In this document: positions 41,083-50,127 of the stretch, piece after piece
Layout: every line of letters starts with the position of its first letter
Numbering within the stretch: the first letter of the stretch is position 1
Origin: Gemmatimonadetes bacterium 13_2_20CM_2_65_7
GTDB lineage: Bacteria; Gemmatimonadota; Gemmatimonadetes; Gemmatimonadales; GWC2-71-9
DNA: 60,018 bases
Assembly (NCBI GenBank): GCA_001915025.1
Contig: MNDR01000098.1
Coordinates: 1,526 to 61,543 of the forward strand
Reading direction: 5' to 3'
Notes under the pieces: generated by a model
What the model was told of the DNA's origin: nothing
The model's database searches: none
What the model saw: only the letters and a program-made list of their open reading frames with translations
Position numbers and translations under genes: made by a program

Positions 41083-42084
41083 ATGACGGTCACCACGATC
41101 ACCGACGCGCAGCTCGCGCCGAAGGACTATTCCTCGGACCAGGAGGTCCGCTGGTGCCCGGGTTGCGGTGATTACGCGATCCTCAAGGCGGTGCAGAAGG
41201 CGTGCGCGGAATTGGGCCTCGTGCGCGAACGGACGGTGTTCGTGAGCGGCATCGGCTGCGCTGCCCGCTTTCCTTATTACATGTCGACCTATGGGTTCCA
41301 TACGGTCCACGGTCGCGCTCCCGCGATTGCCACAGGGATCAAGCTCGCGAATCCTGAGCTCGATGTCTGGGTGATGACGGGCGACGGGGATGGGCTATCG
41401 ATCGGCGGCAACCACATGTTGCACGTGCTGCGCCGCAACGTCGACCTGCAGATCATCCTCTTCAACAACGAGATCTACGGCCTGACCAAAGGCCAGTACT
41501 CGCCGACCTCGCGTCGCGGCACGCGGTCTCCCTCAACGCCACTCGGCTCGATCGAATATCCCGTCTCAGCGTGCGGATTCGCCCTGGGCGCGGGCGCTCG
41601 GTTCGTGGCCCGCTCCGTCGATACGATGCAGGCGCATCTGGTCGCGACATTGAAGCGGAGTCACGCCCATCGCGGAGCTTCGTTCGTCGAGATTCTACAG
41701 AACTGCGTCGTCTTCAACGACGCGGTGTTCGATCACATCACCGGCAAGGAAGTCGCCGCGGACGCGCAGATTCTCGTCGAGCACGGCAAGCCGCTGCTGT
41801 TCGGCAAGAACAAGGAGAAAGCGCTTCGCTTGAAGCCCGGCAAGCTGGAGCTCGAAATCGTGCCGACCGATTCGGATGCCCTGATCCACGACGAAACCAA
41901 CCGCCCGTTAGCCCAATTGCTGGCGGCGCTGGAGCCCCCCTTCCCTGCAGCCATGGGTGTGCTCTATTGCAACCCGGCAGCGTCGTACGAGCAAGAGGTC
42001 TATGCACAGGCCGGAGGTTCGAAGGGAACGGGAGAGCTCGACGCACTGCTGAACAGCGAACGCACCTGGGAGGTCACCTCATGA
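41083..42084 (+). CDS. korB: 2-oxoacid:ferredoxin oxidoreductase, beta subunit
   Basis: 333 residues. The beta subunit binds thiamine diphosphate and a [4Fe-4S] cluster: RWCPGCGDYAILKAVQKACA, GIGCAARFPYYMSTYGFHTV, VMTGDGDGLSIGGNHMLHVL with the GDG/N diphosphate motif, LFNNEIYGLTKGQYSPTS, FVEILQNCVVFND. It is 103 bp downstream of korA; that gap holds no gene and shows only an AT-richer stretch before ATG 41083. There is no clear ribosome-binding site. Confidence 0.95.
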   Translation: MTVTTITDAQLAPKDYSSDQEVRWCPGCGDYAILKAVQKACAELGLVRERTVFVSGIGCAARFPYYMSTYGFHTVHGRAPAIATGIKLANPELDVWVMTGDGDGLSIGGNHMLHVLRRNVDLQIILFNNEIYGLTKGQYSPTSRRGTRSPSTPLGSIEYPVSACGFALGAGARFVARSVDTMQAHLVATLKRSHAHRGASFVEILQNCVVFNDAVFDHITGKEVAADAQILVEHGKPLLFGKNKEKALRLKPGKLELEIVPTDSDALIHDETNRPLAQLLAALEPPFPAAMGVLYCNPAASYEQEVYAQAGGSKGTGELDALLNSERTWEVTS

Positions 42085-42326
42085 CCGTTGCGAATCGCAG
42101 GCGGGGCGCAGATCGGCGTCTTAAGCATGTCGCGGTGGACATGGAGCGCCGCAGCGGACTCGACCGCCGGATGATCGTCGAATCCGCGACAGCACAGATC
42201 CACGCCGTGCTCGAGCTGCTCACGGAGCTCGCGGATGCCGGAGCGCTGCGGGACGATTCCCGGCGCCTGCTCGACACCGCGATGTTGCGGCTCCGATTCG
42301 CGCTGGAGCGCATGGAGCCCGAGTAA
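42081..42326 (+). CDS. Small protein with RRxGxDRR motifs (paralogue of the 48647 gene)
   Basis: 81 residues from ATG 42081, overlapping the korB stop by ATGA. The N-terminus has two arginine motifs (NRRRGADRR, ERRSGLDRR). The C-terminal half is a predicted helical pair (IHAVLELLTELADAGALRDD, RLLDTAMLRLRFALERMEPE). The 110-residue protein at 48647-48979 shares both halves, so this is a small family within the window. Cytoplasmic, no known domain; the Arg motifs could bind nucleic acid or membrane lipid, which is a guess. Confidence 0.75.
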   Translation: MTVANRRRGADRRLKHVAVDMERRSGLDRRMIVESATAQIHAVLELLTELADAGALRDDSRRLLDTAMLRLRFALERMEPE

Positions 42327-42357
42327 CTGTTGCTCGCGAGCTACACCGGCTGGGTGA

Positions 42358-42391
42358 GGCCGGGTCGCGATGCGGCCCGGCCGTTGTGTTT
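42358..42391 (+). terminator. Terminator after korB and the small gene
   Basis: Stem GGCCGGG/CCCGGCC (42358-42364, 42376-42382) followed by GTTGTGTTTT. Confidence 0.75.
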
Positions 42392-42456
42392 TCGTGAGTT
42401 TCAATGGGGCACATGATTTGCTGGCCCTCGGAGACACCTCCCAACCCCGAGGACCC

Positions 42457-43902
42457 ATGAACCGATGGCTCATCACTGCGGGCGCAGTGCTCACCCTCGT
42501 CGCGTGCGACCAGGGCCAGAAGGTCGCCGGGCCTCCCCCTAGCACCAACCTCCCGGCAGGATCGACGACCGATGCCGCCGCGATCTACATCGTCAACTTC
42601 GATGAGACGAGGACGACGCTGGATGCGGTCACGAGCGGCATCCTGAATTCGGGCGCGGGAGTCGTGCAGTACGACAACTTCTCGATGGTCGCGGCGCTCG
42701 CGACGCCGGCGCAGCTCCTGACGATCTCCGCGCTGCCGGGCCTCGAGGGCATTTACGCCGACAAGCAGCTCGATTGGTACATGCTGCACGAAAGCGTCCC
42801 TGCGATCCACGCTGACGCCGTTCACGTTGCGGGCATCACGGGCAAGGGCATCGGCATCGCGATCCTCGACAGCGGCATCGATGGCCTCTACAACGCCGAC
42901 CTCGCCTATCCGCAACACACCGTGCAAAACGTGAAAGTGCTTTACAACCAGAACGATCTCTTCACCTTCGGGAAGGACGCGCCGAAGCCCATCCGCAAAG
43001 GCGCGACGCTCGTCGTCGAGAATCTCCCCAATTCCGAAACGTCGGTCGGGCACGGCACGCACGTCGCCGGCATCGCGGCGGGCATGGGAACCTCATCGAG
43101 TGGCTACTACACGGGTGTCGCGCCGGGGGCGAACCTGATCGGGATCGGCACCGGTGACGTCCTGTTCATCTTCTGGGCGCTGGCCGGGTTCGATTACATC
43201 CTCGATCATCAGCAACAGTACAACATCAAAGTGGTGAACAACTCCTGGGGCACGTCGGGCGCGTTCGATCCGCACGATCCGATCAACGAGGCGACGAAGC
43301 AGGTTGCCAAACGGGGCATCACCGTCGTGTTCGCCGCAGGCAACGATGGCCCCGGGCAGAACACGTTGAATCCCTACAGCGTCGCTCCCTGGGTAATCGG
43401 CGTCGCGGCTGGATGCAAGATCGGGGTTGTCGATCCGACCAACTCCGAAGCGCATTGCATGTTAGATGACGGCTCGAACCCGCTGGCGCCAACGAACAAC
43501 GAGCCACGCGCGCACGTGCTGGCCGACTTCTCGTCCCGCGGTATTCCGCGTGATCCGCTGTATCATCCCGACATCACGGCGCCCGGCGTACACATCGTCT
43601 CGACCCGCGCATCGACGGGGATCGTGCTCAACGGCGCTGACGCGAATCACGACGCGCGCATTTGTGCGATCGACCCGACGAACCAGGCGTTCTACACGTG
43701 CGCCTCCGGAACGTCGATGGCCACGCCGCACATCACCGGCGTCGTCGCGTTGATGCAGGAGGCGGCGGGCGGCACGCTCAAACCCGACCAAATTCTCAAC
43801 GTTCTCACGTCGACCGCGCGGCCGCTTCCGGGCTACGCGCAGTGGGAAGTTGGTGCGGGCTTCGTGGATGCATATGCTGCGGTGATGGCGGTGAAAAAAT
43901 AG
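42457..43902 (+). CDS. Subtilisin-family serine protease lipoprotein
   Basis: 481 residues from ATG 42457. Lipobox LTLVACD (C17). An inhibitor-type propeptide region (about 40-105) precedes an S8 domain with Asp138 (IAILDSGIDG), His199 (SVGHGTHVAGIAAGM), the oxyanion Asn (VFAAGNDGPG) and Ser420 (SGTSMATPHITGVVALMQEA). A lipid-anchored, exported protease, probably on the outer membrane or in the periplasm. Start chosen for the lipoprotein signal; GAGGACCC lies just upstream. A strong terminator follows. Confidence 0.94.
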   Translation: MNRWLITAGAVLTLVACDQGQKVAGPPPSTNLPAGSTTDAAAIYIVNFDETRTTLDAVTSGILNSGAGVVQYDNFSMVAALATPAQLLTISALPGLEGIYADKQLDWYMLHESVPAIHADAVHVAGITGKGIGIAILDSGIDGLYNADLAYPQHTVQNVKVLYNQNDLFTFGKDAPKPIRKGATLVVENLPNSETSVGHGTHVAGIAAGMGTSSSGYYTGVAPGANLIGIGTGDVLFIFWALAGFDYILDHQQQYNIKVVNNSWGTSGAFDPHDPINEATKQVAKRGITVVFAAGNDGPGQNTLNPYSVAPWVIGVAAGCKIGVVDPTNSEAHCMLDDGSNPLAPTNNEPRAHVLADFSSRGIPRDPLYHPDITAPGVHIVSTRASTGIVLNGADANHDARICAIDPTNQAFYTCASGTSMATPHITGVVALMQEAAGGTLKPDQILNVLTSTARPLPGYAQWEVGAGFVDAYAAVMAVKK

Positions 43903-43905
43903 GGG

Positions 43906-43935
43906 CCAAGAGCCTAAGTCCTAAGCGCCCTAAGA
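43906..43935. repeat. CCTAAG-type heptanucleotide repeat
   Basis: CCAAGAG, CCTAAGT, CCTAAGC, two extra bases, CCTAAGA: four degenerate 7-bp units directly after the protease stop and before its terminator. Confidence 0.65.
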
Positions 43936-43972
43936 GCCGGGAGGCGGTTCAGCGTCCCGGCTCGTATTTTTT
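43934..43972 (+). terminator. Terminator of the subtilisin gene
   Basis: 9-bp stem GAGCCGGGA/TCCCGGCTC (43934-43942, 43955-43963) followed by GTATTTTTT. Confidence 0.9.
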
Positions 43973-43998
43973 GTGGCGCCTTCTCTCGCGAGGTCTCC

Positions 43999-44451
43999 AT
44001 GAACACCGAGCGGTTCATCTGGACGGTCGTCGCGGTATTCTTCGTCTCCCAGGTCTTCGCCATCGTCATTCACGGCTTCATCCTCGGCGCCGACTATCGG
44101 CCGTTCTATGGGACGTTGCTCAGGCCGATGACGGCCTCGAGTGGTGGAGGAGGCGCCTGGATGGTCGTGTTCCTGCCGCTGTCCCATCTCGCGATGGCGA
44201 TTGCGTTCGTCGCTCTGTACGCGCGCTGGGTCCGGCCGGGACCGGAAGTTCCTCAGGGACTGCGGTTCGGCGTGGTGGCGTGGCTCTTCGGCCCCGCCCC
44301 GATGTACCTGCTCTGGTTCGCCGAACAGCCGTGGCCATTCAGTCTCACGATCAAGCAGCTCGTCTTGGATTTGTTCACGATGGTGGTCCTCGGCACGCTG
44401 GCGTCCATGCTGTACAAGGCTCCGGTCGGCAATTTCAGCCCGGAAATGTGA
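43999..44451 (+). CDS. Four-helix membrane protein
   Basis: 150 residues with four hydrophobic segments (FIWTVVAVFFVSQVFAIVIH, FLPLSHLAMAIAFVALYA, GVVAWLFGPAPMYLLWFA, VLDLFTMVVLGTLASMLY). GAGGTC lies 7 nt before ATG 43999. It resembles small uncharacterised integral membrane proteins seen in many environmental genomes; no function is known. The HAD gene starts 2 bp after its stop, so they are probably cotranscribed. Confidence 0.75.
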   Translation: MNTERFIWTVVAVFFVSQVFAIVIHGFILGADYRPFYGTLLRPMTASSGGGGAWMVVFLPLSHLAMAIAFVALYARWVRPGPEVPQGLRFGVVAWLFGPAPMYLLWFAEQPWPFSLTIKQLVLDLFTMVVLGTLASMLYKAPVGNFSPEM

Positions 44452-44453
44452 CC

Positions 44454-45155
44454 ATGCCCGACCGCCCCGACCGCCCCGACCGCCCCGACCGCCCAGCCAT
44501 CCTGCTCGATCTCGACGGCACCCTCACCGACAGCGTCTATCAGCACGCGCTCGCCTGGCGCAAAGCGCTCGAGCTGGGTGGCATCCAACTGTCGGTGTGG
44601 CGTATCCATCGTCGCATCGGCATGAGCGGCGGCCTGCTCGCCGAGAGTCTCGCGCGCGAGACCGGCCACGAGCTGACGGACAAGGAGGCGGCCAAGATGA
44701 AACAGGTGCACGCTCGTCTCTTTGCGGCGCAGATGGGCGACGTTCGGCTGCTCCCGGGAGCGAAAGAGTTGATGCGGCATCTCACCAAGCTGAAGGTGCC
44801 GTGGGCAGTCGCGACGAGCGGTGCCCTCGCCAGCGCACGCCCGTTGCTCGAGCTCATCGCCTTGCCGCCAAGCATCCCGCTCATCACCCGCGACGATGTC
44901 CAGCACGCAAAGCCCGATCCCGATCTCTGGCTCGCGGCCGCCGCGCGCCTCGGGGTGGCACCCGAATCGGCCGTCGCCGTCGGCGACAGCGTGTGGGACC
45001 TACTCGCCGCCCGGCGCGCCCGCGCACTCGGCGTGGGACTGCTAACCGGCGGCTATGGACAGGAAGAGCTCGAGCGGGCTGGCGCCTATCGGGTGTACGA
45101 AGACCCGGCGGACCTCTTGCTTCACATCGACGAGTTGGGAATTAGAGCCTCATAG
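44454..45155 (+). CDS. HAD-superfamily phosphatase (phosphoglycolate phosphatase-like)
   Basis: 233 residues from ATG 44454. HAD motifs: nucleophile region AILLDLDGTLTDSVYQ, a helical cap (HRRIGMSGGLLAESLARETG), motif II VPWAVATSG, Lys in DVQHAKPDPDLW, motif IV AVAVGDSVWDLLAARRA. The substrate is a phosphorylated small molecule, not identifiable. The first 13 residues are (PDR)4, produced by a 9-bp minisatellite right after the start codon, unusual for this family. Confidence 0.92.
   Translation: MPDRPDRPDRPDRPAILLDLDGTLTDSVYQHALAWRKALELGGIQLSVWRIHRRIGMSGGLLAESLARETGHELTDKEAAKMKQVHARLFAAQMGDVRLLPGAKELMRHLTKLKVPWAVATSGALASARPLLELIALPPSIPLITRDDVQHAKPDPDLWLAAAARLGVAPESAVAVGDSVWDLLAARRARALGVGLLTGGYGQEELERAGAYRVYEDPADLLLHIDELGIRAS
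44457..44492 (+). repeat. 9-bp minisatellite (CCCGACCGC) x4
   Basis: Four perfect units directly behind the ATG of the HAD gene, encoding (PDR)4. Copy-number changes stay in frame. Confidence 0.92.
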
Positions 45156-45173
45156 GCGTTCAGGGGGTGAGGA

Positions 45174-47693
45174 CTAGCGGCTCAGCCAATACGACATCTT
45201 CACGAGGAACGTGTTTCTCGGGTACGCGTTGAACAGCCGCCCGAAATCGCCTCGGAAACTCCGCGTTCCCATGGTGGGCTCGAAGTCGTCGCGCCCTTGA
45301 CTCCACACGACGAACAGCGTCGAGCCCGGCCGGTACTCCCAACGCAACACGAGATTGGAGTTGAATTCCTTGAAGTTGAAGTCCCCGGGGGCCGTCCCCG
45401 AATAGGGAGCGTACCGATCGGCGTACTGCTCGGCGCGAGGATTCACGAGCTCGCGGACGCTCGAATAGTGGCCCTTGCTCACAAAGGGCGATGCGTAGGC
45501 CTGTAAGGTCAGCGTCGTGGATGCCGTGTAGTCGAGGCGGAACGAGAGTGAGCCCGTCTGCCGGTCCAGATGCGCGAACGCGTAATGCACTCCGCCGGTT
45601 GAATCGGTCACCGTGCCGACGTATTGCACGTCGCTAATGGAATGCGAGACGTTGAACACGACCGAACCGATGAACTGCGACGCGATGCGCATGTCGATCT
45701 CTGGACTCGCACTGACGCGGGTGGAGTGGCCCGCATCGCCTCTGAACAGGTTGACAAAGAGGTATGGCACGATGGGCTTGCGCGAGTCCCCGCCGAACCC
45801 ACCCCAGGGTGCGAAGTAAGGGCTAACGCGCACCGCCGGGCCGCCGCGCGCCTGGCGATCGTCAAACACGCCGCCGAGCTGTCCAACCGTGCCGCCCATG
45901 TGCAGGTACCAGCCGTTTTTGAGCTGCATATGCGCATTGGTGTTGGCGGCGCGCTCGGTCGGCAGCCCGTCCGCCGTCCAGTACTGCCACCAATTGAAGT
46001 TCCAGAACCCCTGCTGGAAAATCAGGAACGGCTTCAGCCAGTTGAGTGACGCCCAGTTGTTGAACGACTGCTGGTTGGCATACAGCAGGAAACCGAGGTC
46101 GTTGATTTCAAACCCAGGGGAACGGCGTTCGTAGCTGGTTTCGAACTGGATGAAGCCGCTGGTGCGCCGGAACAGCAGCTCTTCCGCATCGCCGGCGAGA
46201 GACGTGCGCGTGCTGTCGAAACGCAAGTTGTCGTCCGGCCGCTGATAGTAATGCACCGAGCTCTGCTGGATTCGCGAGATCGCGGCCGGAGTGCCACTGA
46301 CGTTGCTGAGATCGAAAGACCCTGAGAGCCGATAGCGGCCGTTATGAAAGCGGTGCCGGAAGTTGAGCGCGCCGGCATAGGCGCTCTTATTGAGGAATTT
46401 GTCGGTCCATTGATCGGAGTTCCGGTCGACCGTTGTCGCCATGATGCCAATGCCGCTTTCGCCCTTGCGGAAGTCCTGCTGGGCTCGGATCGCGGCATAG
46501 TTGGTCAGGGGCTCGATCGTACGGCTGCTGTCGCCGATCTGCCGCTGCGTGACCGCATCGAGCGCGCCGATCGACAGCCCACTCGGCAGCCGGCCCGTGA
46601 CCTTCGCGGCGCCGACGATGTTGCTCGCGGTCGGTGAATTGGCGTTTCCGTACTGACCCCTGAGCTGTGGGCTCCGCCCGACACGGCGCGAATAGAACAG
46701 TCCCTCGCCATAGCAGTTGACCACGCTGCAGTTCACGCCGAACTGGAAGATGCCCGTTCCTTCGACGAAGAAGGGACGCCGTTCCTGGAAAAATGGCTCG
46801 AATGCCGACAGGTTCAGCACGGACGGGTCGGCTTCGACTTGACCGAAATCGGGATTGACGGTCGCATCGACTGTGATGTTGGACGTGATGCCGTACTTCA
46901 CATCGGCGCCCGCCGTGAGCTGCTGCTCGTGAATGAATCCGCGCGGCACGTTCTTCGTGACCGCGTATGGCGCGATCTCGAGTCGGGTCGGCGCGGGCAA
47001 CCCATTCAGTCCGACGACGTCGCCGAGCTGGGAGACAAAGCCGGCACGCGACACGCGGAAGAGCGGCCAACCAACGCGCTCCAGGTGATGGCGGTCGATA
47101 TCACGCCAGATCGCGAACCCGAAGACGTTGCTGGCCTGATGAGCGTAGCGGAGCTGTGACAGCGGAATACGGAATTCCGCGGTCCACCCAAGCGAGTCCA
47201 CCTGCGTCGCCACCTCCCAGACGCCATCCCATGTTTCGTCTTCGTTGTTGTCGTCGTAGATCGCGTAATCGCGCTTCACACCGCCGGGATTCACCGCGAA
47301 TTCGTAGCCGGTGCGGCGGTCGTGATAAGAGTCGATGACGATCTTGATTTGATCGCAGCAGACGCGGATGTCTCGGCGGGCGAGCAACTTCAAGATGCTG
47401 TCGGGATGCGGGTCGAAGGCGCGAACGAACGCGTAAAAGTTGCGATCGTCGTAGGCGACCTTTGCTTCCGTGCGGACGGTCGGGTCTGCGTCTTCGACAG
47501 GCCGAAACTGCCGGAACGTGCTGATGACCTGCGCCTGCCGCCAAACCTCATCGTTGTCCCTACCGTCGATCGTCGGCGGCGTCATCGCTCGTTGGGCTAC
47601 GGCGGTTGTCGCGGATGAATGTGTTGGAGGGACGTCGGACGAGGAACCTTGGAACGTGAGTATGACCGCAGCGATCGGCAGAAACGGCGTCAT
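45174..47693 (-). CDS. DUF5916 outer-membrane protein with CBM9-like domain
   Basis: 839 residues from ATG 47693. Signal peptide (MTPFLPIAAVILTFQGSSS). Residues 35-220 are a CBM9-like sandwich (TPPTIDGRDNDEVWRQAQVI, EAKVAYDDRNFYAFVRAFDP, EFRIPLSQLRYA). The remainder is the DUF5916 barrel (VKYGITSNITVDATVNPDFG, EADPSVLNLSAFEPFFQERR, PFFVEGTGIF) with a C-terminal strand ending LVKMSYWLSR. Common in Gemmatimonadota and Bacteroidota; function unknown, perhaps carbohydrate-related. The start ORF extension to 47741 is rejected. Confidence 0.92.
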   Translation of the reverse strand: MTPFLPIAAVILTFQGSSSDVPPTHSSATTAVAQRAMTPPTIDGRDNDEVWRQAQVISTFRQFRPVEDADPTVRTEAKVAYDDRNFYAFVRAFDPHPDSILKLLARRDIRVCCDQIKIVIDSYHDRRTGYEFAVNPGGVKRDYAIYDDNNEDETWDGVWEVATQVDSLGWTAEFRIPLSQLRYAHQASNVFGFAIWRDIDRHHLERVGWPLFRVSRAGFVSQLGDVVGLNGLPAPTRLEIAPYAVTKNVPRGFIHEQQLTAGADVKYGITSNITVDATVNPDFGQVEADPSVLNLSAFEPFFQERRPFFVEGTGIFQFGVNCSVVNCYGEGLFYSRRVGRSPQLRGQYGNANSPTASNIVGAAKVTGRLPSGLSIGALDAVTQRQIGDSSRTIEPLTNYAAIRAQQDFRKGESGIGIMATTVDRNSDQWTDKFLNKSAYAGALNFRHRFHNGRYRLSGSFDLSNVSGTPAAISRIQQSSVHYYQRPDDNLRFDSTRTSLAGDAEELLFRRTSGFIQFETSYERRSPGFEINDLGFLLYANQQSFNNWASLNWLKPFLIFQQGFWNFNWWQYWTADGLPTERAANTNAHMQLKNGWYLHMGGTVGQLGGVFDDRQARGGPAVRVSPYFAPWGGFGGDSRKPIVPYLFVNLFRGDAGHSTRVSASPEIDMRIASQFIGSVVFNVSHSISDVQYVGTVTDSTGGVHYAFAHLDRQTGSLSFRLDYTASTTLTLQAYASPFVSKGHYSSVRELVNPRAEQYADRYAPYSGTAPGDFNFKEFNSNLVLRWEYRPGSTLFVVWSQGRDDFEPTMGTRSFRGDFGRLFNAYPRNTFLVKMSYWLSR

Positions 47694-47734
47694 ATGATCC
47701 CGGGAGTGAAAGGCTACTCTTTGGATGTTACGAT

Positions 47735-47763
47735 TCGACAAAAGGTTGGTTTCGTGCTAGCTT
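47735..47763 (+). promoter_or_regulatory. Sigma70-type promoter of the 47793 gene
   Basis: TCGACA (47735-47740), exactly 17 bp, TAGCTT (47758-47763). A leader of about 23 nt with CCCAAGG follows. Confidence 0.65.
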
Positions 47764-47792
47764 CGCCCGGCCCGCAACCCAAGGTTCTTCCC

Positions 47793-48647
47793 ATGTACAA
47801 ACTGTCTCGAGCCGCAATCCTCGCACTGACGTGCGGGGTGCCGGCCGTCGCGCTCGCGCAGAATCAGGGCCTTCCTACCACGCAGCCCTCGCTGGTCACG
47901 ATCATCCGGGAAGAGGTCAAAGTCGGCCGCACCGCCGAGCACGCCCGCAACGAAGCGGGCTGGCCCGCCGCATTCGGCCGAGTCAACTCACCGGATTACT
48001 ACCTGGCGATGACGTCGATAACCGGGATGCCGGAGGCGTGGTACCTCATTCCGTCCGCATCCAACGCGGCCTACTGGCAAGCCATGAGTCGTTACGACAA
48101 GGATGCCGCCACGACGGCCGAGCTCGACCGGTTGAGCCGGGCTGATGCCGATCTAATCAACAGCTCGCGGACGATCCAAGCCATGGCCCGTCCGGACCTG
48201 AGCATGGGGGCCTTCCCGGATCTCGCAAAGCAGCGCTTCTGGGAGATCTCCCTGGTGCGCGTACGGCCCGGTCATGAAACGGAATTCGACGCCGCCGCGA
48301 AGGCCTACGGCTCAGCCGCACAGCGAGCCGCGCCCAACACGCAGTACCGGGTGTACCAAGTGATGGTCGGGATGCCTACGCCGACCTACATCATCTTCTC
48401 GTCAGTTGCGAGCTATGCGGATTTTGACCAGATGTTCGCGAATGGGATGAAAACGATGCAGTCAGCGAGCGATTCCGAGCAAGCCACTCTGCACAAATTT
48501 TCGACCGACGCGTTGCTCAGTTGGGAAAACAATCGCTTCCGCCTCGACCCGAAGCAGAGCTACGTATCGCGTGAGACACGGGCGACGGACCCGACGTTCT
48601 GGGGCACGATGCCCGCTGGCACGCGTCCTGCCGCACGCCGTCCCTAG
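47793..48647 (+). CDS. Secreted hypothetical protein, possible dimeric alpha/beta-barrel fold
   Basis: 284 residues from ATG 47793 with a signal peptide (LALTCGVPAVALAQNQ). Two similar halves: PSLVTIIREEVKVGRTAEHA and RFWEISLVRVRPGHETEFDA, each followed by a helix and a YxV strand (YYLAMTSITGMPEAWYLI, YRVYQVMVGMPTPTYIIF). This is reminiscent of NIPSNAP or antibiotic-monooxygenase-type ferredoxin folds in tandem. No catalytic residues recognised. The next small gene begins on its stop codon (TAGTG). Confidence 0.72.
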   Translation: MYKLSRAAILALTCGVPAVALAQNQGLPTTQPSLVTIIREEVKVGRTAEHARNEAGWPAAFGRVNSPDYYLAMTSITGMPEAWYLIPSASNAAYWQAMSRYDKDAATTAELDRLSRADADLINSSRTIQAMARPDLSMGAFPDLAKQRFWEISLVRVRPGHETEFDAAAKAYGSAAQRAAPNTQYRVYQVMVGMPTPTYIIFSSVASYADFDQMFANGMKTMQSASDSEQATLHKFSTDALLSWENNRFRLDPKQSYVSRETRATDPTFWGTMPAGTRPAARRP

Positions 48648-48979
48648 TGACCTTCACGAGAATCTGGGCCGATCGCCGTTCGGGCACCGACCGCCGCGCC
48701 GATGCTCGACGCCGGTCGGTCTCCAACGTGCCGGATGAACGCCGTCAGGTCGTGGACCGCCGGCGCGGGCCAGAGCGCCGCAGTACGCTCGATCGCCGCG
48801 GCCGTGGCGCCCGCGTCGGGACCACCGAGCGACCGGGCGAGCACGTCCGCAATGCCCTGCAGTTGTTGCGGGAAGTCGCATTGGTAGGGGAATTGTCGCC
48901 GGGTCCAACCGAAGACTTAGGCGCGGCGATCGATCGCCTTCACCGCGCCGTCAGTCTTCTGGAGCGCCCGTCCTCTTGA
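48647..48979 (+). CDS. Small Arg-rich RRxGxDRR protein (paralogue of the 42081 gene)
   Basis: 110 residues from GTG 48647, which shares its G with the preceding TAG stop. Repeated arginine motifs fill residues 9-60 ([32 protein letters not shown]). The C-terminal helical pair ([39 protein letters not shown]) matches the 81-residue protein after korB. Its 3' end overlaps the convergent msrAB gene by 29 bases. Function unknown. Confidence 0.7.
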   Translation: MTFTRIWADRRSGTDRRADARRRSVSNVPDERRQVVDRRRGPERRSTLDRRGRGARVGTTERPGEHVRNALQLLREVALVGELSPGPTEDLGAAIDRLHRAVSLLERPSS

Positions 48980-50015
48980 ACAGCGCGAGATACTGGCCGT
49001 AGCCTTCCGCTTCCAGACGGTCCACTGGAACAAACCGCAGTGATGCCGAATTGATGCAATAGCGCAGGCCGGTCGGCTTCGGGCCGTCATCGAACAGATG
49101 ACCCAGGTGCGAATTCCCGTGCGCGGACCTCACTTCGGTGCGCTCCATGAACAGCGAGTGGTCCGACTTCTCCGTGACGTTGCTCGTATCGAGTGGTCGA
49201 GTGAAGCTCGGCCACCCGGTGCGGGAGTCGAACTTGTCGAGCGAGCTGAAGAGCGGCTCTCCCGACACGACGTCCACGTAGATCCCTGCCTTGTGGTTAT
49301 CCCAGAATTCGTTCTGGAAAGGCCGTTCCGTCGCCTCGTGCTGCGTCACCTCGTACTGCAACGGGGTCAACGCGCGGCGCAGCTCGGCATCGGTCGGCCT
49401 GGGCTTCACGGTATACATCGCTGGTCTCACCTCGGTATGCGGTGATGTGCTGACTTTCCCGGCGTCGTCCCCCCAAATCGCGCGCAGCTGGCGGTCGCGG
49501 CCGCAGCCCGTGCGATACATCCCGTAGCGAACGGGATTCTTCTTGGCGTAATGCTGGTGATACTCTTCGGCCGGATAGAAGGCGCCGGCCGTCAGAATCT
49601 GCGTGGCCACCTCACGATGGAACCGGTCGATGATCACCTGCTTCGACGCGCTGGCGGCACGGCGCTGCTCGGGATCGCGGACGAAGATCGCCGTGTGGTA
49701 GTTCGGCCCCGTGTCGCAGGCCTGCCCATCCGCCTGGAATGGATCGATGTTGTGCCAATAGGCCTGGAGCAGCGTCTGGTAACTCACCTTCGCCGGGTCA
49801 TAGACCACCTGCACAGACTCGAGATGACCGGTCCCTCCCTCAACCACCTGCATGTACGAGGGATTCTTGGTGCTACCACCCATGAAACCGACCGTGATGG
49901 ACGAGACGCCGTCCAGCTCGAACGGATGCTCCATGGACCAAAAGCAGCCGCCGGCGAATGTCGCCGTGTCCAGCGGCGTTGTCAGGCTCAGTGCCAACAG
50001 GAGTGCGATGTTCAT
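48951..50015 (-). CDS. msrAB: Exported MsrA-MsrB methionine sulfoxide reductase fusion
   Basis: 354 residues. A short signal peptide ([17 protein letters not shown]) runs straight into MsrA with the catalytic Cys24 in GGCFW, plus [20 protein letters not shown] and [15 protein letters not shown]. MsrB follows from about 205 ([51 protein letters not shown], catalytic Cys320 in [10 protein letters not shown]). The zinc CxxC pairs of many MsrBs are absent. It repairs both sulfoxide epimers in exported proteins. Start ATG 50015. Confidence 0.95.
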   Translation of the reverse strand: MNIALLLALSLTTPLDTATFAGGCFWSMEHPFELDGVSSITVGFMGGSTKNPSYMQVVEGGTGHLESVQVVYDPAKVSYQTLLQAYWHNIDPFQADGQACDTGPNYHTAIFVRDPEQRRAASASKQVIIDRFHREVATQILTAGAFYPAEEYHQHYAKKNPVRYGMYRTGCGRDRQLRAIWGDDAGKVSTSPHTEVRPAMYTVKPRPTDAELRRALTPLQYEVTQHEATERPFQNEFWDNHKAGIYVDVVSGEPLFSSLDKFDSRTGWPSFTRPLDTSNVTEKSDHSLFMERTEVRSAHGNSHLGHLFDDGPKPTGLRYCINSASLRFVPVDRLEAEGYGQYLALFKRTGAPED

Positions 50016-50091
50016 GGCCGGAATGTGCCGACCTCGCTCGCGGGATGGAAGTGCCGGCGCGTCACGTTAGAACTTTCTCATCCTTCTCACA

Positions 50092-50121
50092 TTGCCCCAC
50101 GCTGCTGCGCCACCGTACGTT
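50092..50121 (+). promoter_or_regulatory. Leaderless promoter of the response regulator
   Basis: TTGCCC (50092-50097), 18 bp, TACGTT (50116-50121), 6 nt, GTG 50128. Confidence 0.65.
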
Positions 50122-50127
50122 AGCGGC

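Noticed and set aside
43662-44453. N-terminal extension of the HAD protein
   Set aside because: It runs through the protease end, a terminator and a membrane-protein gene.
45768-45786. Sigma54 -24/-12 promoter (TGGCACG...TTGC)
   Set aside because: Spacing is wrong by two bases and it lies inside the DUF5916 coding region.
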